From positions 1 through 13,307 of the forward strand of contig JAFCCM010000049.1 in NCBI GenBank assembly GCA_017610225.1: a stretch of 13,307 nucleotides of DNA. Reading direction: 5' to 3'. A model generated the notes under the pieces. That model searched no databases, had not been told where the DNA came from, and worked only from the letters and a program-made list of their open reading frames with translations. Numbering within the stretch: the stretch's first letter is position 1; the number at the start of each line of letters is the position of its first letter. Source of the stretch: Candidatus Aenigmatarchaeota archaeon (lineage in GTDB: Archaea > Aenigmatarchaeota > Aenigmatarchaeia > CG10238-14). The translations under genes were made by a program, and so were the position numbers. Below, piece by piece: positions 1 through 5,646 of the stretch.

Positions 1-1
1 A

Positions 2-553
2 ACTGAAGAAGAAGGAATTCCACTACCTTGGTCAATTACTGAGGGAGTTAAAAGCACAAAACAATATGCAATGATTTGTCAATTTACGGCAATGAAGGGT
101 TTTTTCAAAAAGAAACCAGCAGGAGATTTTCTTATTATAGCAATAAAAGATAAAGATGCATTTATGGTAATACAATTTTTTCAACATATTAAAGATAATA
201 TGTATTTAATTGGATTTGTTGGTGGAGGAGATTCTCCTAATCAAGAAGATCTTGAAAACTCAATGGATCAATTAAGATACAACACAAACATAAAAATACT
301 TGAAGATAACTTGCCAGTCACGATAAAAACTGGAGCAAACTTAAATTTTATATTTTCAAAACCCAGCAAATACTTAGGTAAAAAAGTTGAGCTGTTTAAA
401 GATAGTCGTTTATCACAAGGTTATTTTATTGCACAATGTAACATGAAAAAAGGATTTGAACCATCTATTAGTTATAAAATAAGTGCTGGATCTAGTGAAT
501 TAGATCAAGCTAAAAAAATGAGAGCTTTTACAACATTCAGACTTAAAAAATAA
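2..553 (+). CDS. Unrecognised phage protein, 5'-truncated by the window edge
   Basis: The reading frame is open from the second base of the window to a TAA at 551-553. The first ATG is at 71, but the 23 codons before it have no stop and read like ordinary protein (EEEGIPLPWSITEGV). No ribosome binding site precedes that ATG. I therefore read this as the C-terminal 183 residues of a longer gene. The visible part mixes hydrophobic beta-like stretches (FLIIAIKDKDAFMVIQFF, YLIGFVGGGDS) with Lys-rich segments, and ends in the basic FRLKK. There is no signal peptide, membrane helix or catalytic motif. I do not recognise the family. The HNH gene follows 15 bases after the stop, so they are probably co-transcribed. 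A structural role is possible but not shown. Confidence 0.75.
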   Translation, partial: TEEEGIPLPWSITEGVKSTKQYAMICQFTAMKGFFKKKPAGDFLIIAIKDKDAFMVIQFFQHIKDNMYLIGFVGGGDSPNQEDLENSMDQLRYNTNIKILEDNLPVTIKTGANLNFIFSKPSKYLGKKVELFKDSRLSQGYFIAQCNMKKGFEPSISYKISAGSSELDQAKKMRAFTTFRLKK

Positions 554-568
554 TGATTGGAGATGATA

Positions 569-1072
569 ATGGAAAGATGTGTTATTTTGAATGGAGACTA
601 TACTTATTTAAACTCAGTTGATTGGAAACGTGCAATTTGCCTGATATTAAAAGGCAAAACAGAAGTATTAAAATATACTGAGAATGTTTTGAAATGTGCA
701 GATGGTTCGTTTATGAAAATACCAGCTGTAATGAAACTTATGAAAGTTATTAGAATGATATATCGTCACAAAGTTCCTTACAGCAAAAAGAATATTATGA
801 TACGAGATAATTATACTTGTGGTTATTGCGGTACAAATAGAGATCTTACAATAGATCATATTATTCCTTTTTCAAAAGGAGGCAAAACTTCTTTTGAAAA
901 TTGTATAACAGCATGTCAATCATGCAACCACAAAAAAGGGAGTCGTACTCCACATGAAGCACGTATGTATTTAAAAAGAAAAGCATTTGCCCCAACAATT
1001 TCAGAGTTTTTCAGAATAAAAATGAAACAACTTGGTATAGATATTTATCTAAAAGAGTTAGGAGTGTATTAA
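569..1072 (+). CDS. HNH endonuclease, cellular-type small HNH family
   Basis: A 167-residue protein with a complete zinc-binding HNH (beta-beta-alpha-metal) nuclease domain. The first CxxC is C84-C87, the catalytic pair is D96-H97 in LTIDHIIPFSKGG, followed by N111, a second CxxC at C116-C119, then N120/H121. The N-terminal 60 residues (VILNGDYTYLNSVDWKRA, then a KGKTEVL motif) match the N-terminal part of a widespread bacterial HNH family in which a residue block like 'LNASYEPLNVVSWRRA' precedes the nuclease. It is thus full length, not a fragment. The family's cellular role is undefined; it is a predicted metal-dependent DNA endonuclease. ATG 569 is chosen because GGAG at 559-562 sits six bases upstream; the in-frame TTG at 557 would overlap that site. 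It could be a free-standing homing nuclease, but nothing nearby is interrupted. Confidence 0.9.
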   Translation: MERCVILNGDYTYLNSVDWKRAICLILKGKTEVLKYTENVLKCADGSFMKIPAVMKLMKVIRMIYRHKVPYSKKNIMIRDNYTCGYCGTNRDLTIDHIIPFSKGGKTSFENCITACQSCNHKKGSRTPHEARMYLKRKAFAPTISEFFRIKMKQLGIDIYLKELGVY

Positions 1073-1073
1073 T

Positions 1074-1502
1074 ATGGATAAAAAAAATTATATAGATAAT
1101 TTAAAATCTACGGATTTAAGACCAGCAAAAATTACAATAAAAGAAAGAAATGAAACAATATTATTAGAAGATAATATAAATAAAGAAAAAACATCTGAAT
1201 TTCTTCAAGAACTATTTATCAAAGCAGGCGAAATTGAACAAATGAATGCGGGAATGGCTCGAGATTTAGCTATTCTCAGACTTTCAATAATTGCAGAATT
1301 AGATGCTGTAAGTTTATATATGAGATTTGTAGATTTAGTATCTGATGAAAATGTAGCAAAAGTTATGCTTGATGTTGCAAAAGAAGAAAAGACTCATGCT
1401 GGAGAATTTGAAACACTTATGGAACACTTAGATCCTAATTATGAAAAACAAGAAGAAGAAGGTGAAGAAGAAATTAAAGATATAACAGGTATTGAAGTTT
1501 AA
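1074..1502 (+). CDS. Ferritin-like / encapsulated-ferritin-like protein
   Basis: A 142-residue protein. After an N-terminal extension of about 45 residues come two long helices with the diiron ligand pattern of the ferritin-like superfamily: E75 in SIIAELDAVSLY on the first, and E105-x-x-H108 in AKEEKTHAGEF on the second. The spacing E75-30-E105-3-H108 equals that recalled for encapsulated ferritin EncFtn (E32, E62, H65), where two subunits complete one iron site. It also resembles encapsulin-linked Flp/rubrerythrin-type proteins. Predicted role: iron binding or oxidation (ferroxidase), possibly peroxide protection. The C-terminal tail is strongly acidic (EEEGEEE) and ends in DITGIEV. Start: AGGAG at 1060-1064, nine bases before ATG; the HNH stop lies one base upstream, so translation is probably coupled. 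A rubrerythrin-like or purely structural helical protein are alternatives. Confidence 0.75.
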   Translation: MDKKNYIDNLKSTDLRPAKITIKERNETILLEDNINKEKTSEFLQELFIKAGEIEQMNAGMARDLAILRLSIIAELDAVSLYMRFVDLVSDENVAKVMLDVAKEEKTHAGEFETLMEHLDPNYEKQEEEGEEEIKDITGIEV

Positions 1503-1521
1503 TAATCAAGTTAATACTGTG

Positions 1522-1537
1522 AATAGTTAGAACAAAT
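1522..1537 (+). promoter_or_regulatory. Candidate phage promoter/regulatory element, copy 1
   Basis: AATAGTTAGAACAAAT lies in the 61-base gap before the queuosine-salvage gene, 26 bases ahead of its ATG. The same element with one mismatch lies in the only other long gap (6904-6919). It lacks convincing sigma-70 -35/-10 boxes, so a phage-specific polymerase or factor is the natural guess. It could instead be a shared RNA-processing or leader motif. Confidence 0.4.
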
Positions 1538-1563
1538 GTTTAGTAAATGCGAAAGGAGAGGGT

Positions 1564-2436
1564 ATGAATTTAGTAGAAAACGTTTATAAGATTGCAGAAG
1601 ATTTTATGAAAGATCCAGAATGGGTTGAAATGAACTATGAGAATATTGAAAGAGTAGCACAGAATATGCTGCTTGCCGGCCAGTCATCATTCCCCTTTCT
1701 AAAAATCAAAGACTCTTTAGTTGGTATTATATTAGAACTTGTAGCAGCATCTATAAACTATTGCTATTGGTATGGAAAGAGTACAATAAGACCAAATGGA
1801 GCATCATCAACATTTATGTATGAGTTATTAATGCAGAGTTTTTATGATTTTGAAACAGCAGATAAAAAACATTTTTCAATTTGTATTGATAGATTAAAAA
1901 GAAGCTTGGCAATATCTAGATTTCCATTGCTAGAAGAAAGAATCAAACACCTTAATGAATTAAAATCATATGCAATTGATTATTGTATTGGCATTGACTA
2001 TCGCTATAATATTGGTATTGGATATGATGAATTGCCATATTTTTTTACAAGCTTGATTGAATCATTTCCTGGGTTTGCTTCTGATATATTCTTGAAACGA
2101 GCTTCATTATTTTTTATTCAATTATTTAGGAGATTTGGTTGGCTTGCGGATGAATTAAAATTTGTACATGTACCTGCAGATTATCAGATTCCAAAAATGC
2201 TTGAGAATTTTAATTGTATTATATATCATCCTTCACTTGAAATCTCTATTGAGACAGACCAACTAATCCCAAAAAACTCAAAAGTAGAATGTGAAATCCG
2301 TTCGGCAACAATACTAACAATACGAGAACTTTGCAAATTAACTGACTGGAATGTAGCTGACGTTGATGCATATTTTTTTACAAAAAGACATATAGCACAA
2401 CAAAAATTCCATTTGACAATTACAACGGACTATTAG
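1564..2436 (+). CDS. Queuosine salvage protein (DUF2419/Qng1-type nucleotide glycosidase) homologue
   Basis: A 290-residue protein that aligns by eye, end to end, with the Q_salvage (DUF2419) family. Family members such as human QNG1 hydrolyse queuosine 5'-phosphate to the free base queuine. Shared landmarks in order: hydrophobic plus NYCYW at 65-69 (QNG1 'NFSFW'); PLLEERIKHLNE at 121-132 (QNG1 'PLVEERHRILNE'); LIESFP at 164-169; LKRASLF at 178-184 (QNG1 'YKRAQIL'); PADYQIP at 204-210 with D206 (QNG1 'FADYRLP'); ECEIR at 242-246; VDAYFF at 267-272; KFHLT near the C-terminus (QNG1 'PFHRIR'). Length is slightly short of the eukaryotic form. Start: AAAGGAGAGGGT directly before ATG. It heads the block with ribonucleotide reductase and a phosphoribosyltransferase. 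The fold is related to HhH DNA glycosylases, so a base-modification enzyme for hypermodified phage DNA is an alternative. Confidence 0.8.
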   Translation: MNLVENVYKIAEDFMKDPEWVEMNYENIERVAQNMLLAGQSSFPFLKIKDSLVGIILELVAASINYCYWYGKSTIRPNGASSTFMYELLMQSFYDFETADKKHFSICIDRLKRSLAISRFPLLEERIKHLNELKSYAIDYCIGIDYRYNIGIGYDELPYFFTSLIESFPGFASDIFLKRASLFFIQLFRRFGWLADELKFVHVPADYQIPKMLENFNCIIYHPSLEISIETDQLIPKNSKVECEIRSATILTIRELCKLTDWNVADVDAYFFTKRHIAQQKFHLTITTDY

Positions 2437-2454
2437 AAATTATAGGAGATAAAT

Positions 2455-4191
2455 ATGAAAAAAGTACAGATGTCTAAAAATGCATTAGAAGTCGCACAAA
2501 ATAGGTATTTTTTCCAGGACGAAGATTGGGAAAGTTGTGTAACACGAGTTGCTAATACAATAGCAATACCTGAATCAATAGATAGGATAAAAATATCAGA
2601 TGCATTTGCAGAAATGATTTACAATATGGACTTTCTTCCGGGAGGGAGAATATTAAGAAACTGTGGAAGACCAAGAGGATCTTTATTTAATTGTTATCAC
2701 CTTCCTATTGGAGATAGTATAGAAGAAATTGGACAATTTATAAAAGATGCTCTTATTCTTTGGTCGGAAGGAGGCGGTGTAGGTTGTAATTTTTCTTCCT
2801 TACGTCCAGCAGGTGATATGATTTTAGGAAAGGGAGGCCAATCATCTGGCCTAGTTAGTTTTATTGAGGCAGCTGATTCTGTCGCAAGAACAATTGAAAG
2901 TGGTGGAGCAAGACGTGCTGCAGCAATCGCACATGTTGATATTTCTCATCCAGAAGTTATGAATTTTGTTGATGCTAAATTAGTTGATGGACGAATTTCA
3001 AGTTTTAATATTTCTGTATCTGTCAATGAAGATTTTCTCATGGCTGTTGAAGCAGATGACAAATGGACATTTAAATTTAAACAGAAAGAATATGGAACTG
3101 TAAAAGCAAGAGATATATGGAATAAGATTGTTTCAAATATGATCAATTGTGCGGAACCAGGTATAATAAACTGGCACAACTTTGCAAAAAATAATTCATA
3201 TTATTTTGAACCGGTTTTGGGAACAAATCCATGCGGAGAAACAACATTAGGACCATATGGAGTATGTGATCTTGGATCTCTTGTCCTACCTAATTTTATC
3301 ACAGGAAGCATTAACACCAACTGGAAAAAATTACAAAGTGTAATTAGAACAGCTGTAAGATTTCTTGATAATGTAATCGAAGTTAATAAATATACATTAA
3401 AAGAGATTGATATTAACGCTCATAAATCAAGACGAATTGGTATTGGTGTTATTGGATTAGCTGAGTATTTATTTGCAAAAAAAGTAAAGTATGGAAACGA
3501 AAAAGCTGTTGATGAAACAGAACGTCTCATGAGATTTATTCGGGATGCTGTTTATCAATCATCAGTTGAGTTGGCCATTGAAAAAGGAGCATTTCCAATG
3601 TTTGATTCTATGCCATATGGAAAAGCGTCTTTTATTAGAAAGCTTCCGGCTTCATTGCGAATGGATATTAAAAAATATGGTGTTAGAAATTGTACATTAA
3701 TGGCTCTTGCTCCGACCGGCACAATCTCACTGCTGACTGAATATTCTAGCGCAATCGAACCTCTTTTTGCTAAAGCTATGAAACGAAGTGATAGAGTTAG
3801 TGATAGAGTTTATATACATCCAAAGTATCAGGAAATGATTACCAATGGTGAAGATATTCCTGATTGGTTTGTAGATGCATATGATCTTGAACCAAAAGAT
3901 CATTTTGAAATGCAAGTTGCTTGTCAAAGGTATTGTGATGCTTCTGTAAGCAAGACTATTAACCTTCCAAAAGAGACAACAGACGAAGATCTAAGTAATC
4001 TATTACTAGAGTATATACATGACCTCAAAGGCGTAACAGTTTATCGTGACGGGTCCAAAGACGGTCAAATATTGAATAGAATGACAGATAAAAAAGCATG
4101 TGAATATATATTAAATAATAATTCTACAAAAATCGAATCAAATATGCAAGAATCAGATGTTACATGCTCCAATGGTTCTTGCGACATATAA
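2455..4191 (+). CDS. nrdJ: Adenosylcobalamin-dependent (class II) ribonucleotide reductase
   Basis: A 578-residue catalytic subunit reducing ribonucleotides to deoxyribonucleotides for phage DNA synthesis. Visible features: LPGGRIL at 61-67; first redox cysteine C80 in SLFNCYHLP; GARRAAAIAHVDISHPE; active-site N258-P-C260-G-E262 with thiyl-radical cysteine C260; partner redox cysteine C271 in GVCDLGSL; phosphate-binding PTGTISLL; ending TVYRDGS. The C-terminal tail carries C571-x4-C576 (TCSNGSC), the shuttle pair reduced by thioredoxin or a similar donor. There is no N-terminal ATP cone, and no small radical subunit or activase nearby, which with the tail supports class II. It is shorter than many cellular NrdJ proteins. 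Start: AGGAG at 2444-2448, six bases before ATG. Activity would depend on host or environmental cobalamin. A class I large subunit is the less likely alternative. Confidence 0.88.
   Translation: MKKVQMSKNALEVAQNRYFFQDEDWESCVTRVANTIAIPESIDRIKISDAFAEMIYNMDFLPGGRILRNCGRPRGSLFNCYHLPIGDSIEEIGQFIKDALILWSEGGGVGCNFSSLRPAGDMILGKGGQSSGLVSFIEAADSVARTIESGGARRAAAIAHVDISHPEVMNFVDAKLVDGRISSFNISVSVNEDFLMAVEADDKWTFKFKQKEYGTVKARDIWNKIVSNMINCAEPGIINWHNFAKNNSYYFEPVLGTNPCGETTLGPYGVCDLGSLVLPNFITGSINTNWKKLQSVIRTAVRFLDNVIEVNKYTLKEIDINAHKSRRIGIGVIGLAEYLFAKKVKYGNEKAVDETERLMRFIRDAVYQSSVELAIEKGAFPMFDSMPYGKASFIRKLPASLRMDIKKYGVRNCTLMALAPTGTISLLTEYSSAIEPLFAKAMKRSDRVSDRVYIHPKYQEMITNGEDIPDWFVDAYDLEPKDHFEMQVACQRYCDASVSKTINLPKETTDEDLSNLLLEYIHDLKGVTVYRDGSKDGQILNRMTDKKACEYILNNNSTKIESNMQESDVTCSNGSCDI
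3787..3810 (+). repeat. Perfect in-frame 12-base tandem duplication inside the reductase gene
   Basis: AGTGATAGAGTT occurs twice in direct succession, coding SDRV-SDRV just after the IEPLFAKAMKR segment. The copies are identical at all 12 positions, including third codon bases. This suggests a recent slippage duplication that keeps the reading frame. Confidence 0.85.
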
Positions 4192-4198
4192 AGGAGAT
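4191..4198 (+). promoter_or_regulatory. Ribosome binding site that decides an ATC start
   Basis: AAGGAGAT begins on the last base of the reductase stop codon. Its GGAG core (4193-4196) lies nine bases before ATC at 4206. That is the spacing used by several ATG genes here (1074, 4971, 6961, 8791). No ATG, GTG or TTG lies in the right frame, so this strong site marks ATC as the probable start of the phosphoribosyltransferase. Confidence 0.7.
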
Positions 4199-4205
4199 AT
4201 AAAAA

Positions 4206-4580
4206 ATCGGAGATCTATTTTTAATAAAATCTTTTATATCCCATTCAGGAAAAAAATTAAATTTTAAAATTGAATGTGATTTTTTAACTGATGGAGAGAT
4301 TAAAACTCTTGCTTATATTATATCAAATAAATATGATTTTAGAAGAGTTATTGGCATTCCGAGAGGTGGTATTAGATTATGTAATGAACTTAAACAATAC
4401 TGTAATAAAAAATCAGATACTATATTAATAGTTGATGATGTTTTAACAACCGGAACCTCTATGGAAAATGAAAGAAACAGATTTGATAATATAACAAACA
4501 TACAAGGAATTGTTATATTTTCTAGAGGAAAGAGCCCCGTTTGGATAGATCCAATATTTCAGTTATGGAACGAAAATTAA
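4206..4580 (+). CDS. Small type I phosphoribosyltransferase (orotate PRTase-like), apparent ATC start
   Basis: A 124-codon frame encoding a compact PRTase-fold protein. The PRPP-binding loop signature is LIVDDVLTTGTS (D77-D78, T81-T84). An upstream IGIPRGGIRLCNEL at 49-62 fits the pyrophosphate-loop/GG region, and HSGKKLNFKIECD at 13-25 resembles the orotate PRTase N-terminal strand. The end is GIVIFSRGKSPVW and FQLWNEN. Predicted reaction: transfer between PRPP and a base; the base is unknown. An in-frame TAA at 4200-4202 bounds the frame. The first ATG (4461) falls after the PRPP motif, so no ordinary start can give a working enzyme. ATC 4206 sits nine bases after GGAG. Explanations are true AUC initiation, a sequencing error for ATG, or a gene silenced by start loss. 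It follows the reductase by 14 bases. Confidence 0.75.
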   Translation: MGDLFLIKSFISHSGKKLNFKIECDFLTDGEIKTLAYIISNKYDFRRVIGIPRGGIRLCNELKQYCNKKSDTILIVDDVLTTGTSMENERNRFDNITNIQGIVIFSRGKSPVWIDPIFQLWNEN

Positions 4581-4594
4581 AAAGAGAAAACAGA

Positions 4595-4993
4595 ATGGAA
4601 GAATTTACAAAAATGCAACAATTAGATATATGGATTGAAAAATTAATTTTTCCAGGAGAATCTAAAAATTTTATTCAGGATATTGAAGAAAGTTCTATAC
4701 CTAATGTAGAAACGCGCAGAAAATTTGTTTTATATACAGAAGAACATCAATATATTATAGTAGCAATAAATAGAGAAAGAGACGAGGGATATCTTGGATG
4801 TCAGGTTCAAGTAAGAAAAGCAAGAGCTGGAGAAGATTGGTTAAGAGGCAATGACCTGCCAGATGGATCTTTTAATGAAGAGACATGGAATAATATTATT
4901 AATTCAATTGTTAGATATGAACTAGTTAAACTAACAAAATATTTAAAACCAGAAGTAGGAGATATTAAAGATGTTAATTTTAAAAGAACATGA
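4595..4993 (+). CDS. Unrecognised 132-residue phage protein
   Basis: I do not recognise this family. It looks like a soluble alpha/beta protein: an N-terminal helix (MQQLDIWIEKLIF), a beta-like KFVLYTEEHQYIIVAINRE, then ERDEGYLGCQVQVRKARAGE and a Trp-containing DWLRGNDLPDGSFNEETW leading into a C-terminal helix. There is no signal peptide, membrane helix or metal-binding cluster. The frame extends upstream to TTG 4541 and ATG 4565, both inside the phosphoribosyltransferase gene and without a binding site. ATG 4595 lies after that gene's stop with a weak AAGAGA at 4582-4587, so I use it; ATG 4613 is also possible. It ends in TGA, overlapping the next gene by 23 bases. Confidence 0.7.
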   Translation: MEEFTKMQQLDIWIEKLIFPGESKNFIQDIEESSIPNVETRRKFVLYTEEHQYIIVAINRERDEGYLGCQVQVRKARAGEDWLRGNDLPDGSFNEETWNNIINSIVRYELVKLTKYLKPEVGDIKDVNFKRT

Positions 4994-5171
4994 AGTATGC
5001 CCATTTGCTTCACAATGTGTTTATAATTCAACAGGAAATTGTTGTGGATCACAGGGAAATAGAGACACTCAATTTACTTGTGATTATGTTATAAATGGTC
5101 AAATTATTGAGGGGCAACCAGCAAGATTGGTTGGTGATAAGACAGGTAAAATGAAAGTTATTATGGAGTAA
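4971..5171 (+). CDS. Small cysteine-rich protein, possible metal-binding
   Basis: A 66-residue protein with five cysteines in its first 37 residues: C10, C16, C24, C25 and C37 (CPFASQC, NCCGSQG, FTCDYV). The intracellular phage setting and lack of a signal peptide suggest metal ligation rather than disulfides, but the spacing matches no zinc-finger type I can name. The second half, IIEGQPARLVGDKTGKMKVIME, is cysteine-free and could be a small beta domain. ATG 4971 is supported by AGGAG at 4957-4961, nine bases upstream and inside the preceding gene, which it overlaps by 23 bases; translation is therefore probably coupled. Its neighbours give no firm functional hint. Confidence 0.75.
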   Translation: MLILKEHEVCPFASQCVYNSTGNCCGSQGNRDTQFTCDYVINGQIIEGQPARLVGDKTGKMKVIME

Positions 5172-5178
5172 ATAAATT

Positions 5179-5646
5179 ATGGATGAAAATGAAAATATTC
5201 AAAATGACAAGATTGAGCAATTATTAAATGAGTATGATATTCATAGAGCAGCTATTAAAGACATGATTGCTGATCTAGAAAAGATTAGAGTACGAGTTGA
5301 TACTTTAATTCCTGATACTCTTGATGCTCGTTTTATGAGATATTTTGAGGAAAAAGTTAAATCAGTTACTGCTTTATTTAATTCGTTACTTGATATGAGA
5401 AGAGAAATAGCCAAAAGTATAAAAGATGAAATTGATATTAGACGTCGAATTAAAAATACAGATAAAATTGCTGATATTGAAGAAATGCTTGATATTAGAG
5501 GACTGGCATCTAAAATAGATCAGTTTAAGAACGAGAAAGAGAAGATACAAAAGAAAAGAATCAAAGAAAATAAAGAACAAACAATTGAAGATGGGATCAA
5601 TATACCAGGAATAACTAGTCGTGTGGAGGGAGCATTAAATGGTTGA
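5179..5646 (+). CDS. Unrecognised helical/coiled-coil protein upstream of the recombinase
   Basis: A 155-residue, highly charged, almost wholly helical protein with no cysteine, no membrane segment and no signal peptide. Heptad-like stretches run through residues 8-40 (KIEQLLNEYD onward to EKIRVRVDTLIPD) and 55-125 (YFEEKVKSV to KNEKEKIQKKRIKENKE). Start: TGGAG at 5164-5168 inside the end of the previous gene, ten bases before ATG. The last eight bases overlap the recombinase gene, whose strong binding site (GGAGGGAG) lies within this one, so the two are translationally coupled. That linkage makes a recombination accessory or assembly partner conceivable, but no homology to UvsY or other mediators is visible. 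Confidence 0.75.
   Translation: MDENENIQNDKIEQLLNEYDIHRAAIKDMIADLEKIRVRVDTLIPDTLDARFMRYFEEKVKSVTALFNSLLDMRREIAKSIKDEIDIRRRIKNTDKIADIEEMLDIRGLASKIDQFKNEKEKIQKKRIKENKEQTIEDGINIPGITSRVEGALNG

Noticed and set aside
557..568. TTG start for the HNH gene
   Set aside because: GGAG at 559-562 would fall inside the coding sequence; it is placed to serve ATG 569, where the family's N-terminal motif begins.
569..1502. HNH gene as a homing element carrying the ferritin-like gene
   Set aside because: No neighbouring gene is interrupted, no intron or inverted repeat borders are visible, and the HNH protein matches a free-standing cellular family.
4541..4594. TTG/ATG starts extending the 4595-4993 protein upstream
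   Set aside because: They lie inside the phosphoribosyltransferase gene, lack a binding site, and add residues that look like frame shadow.
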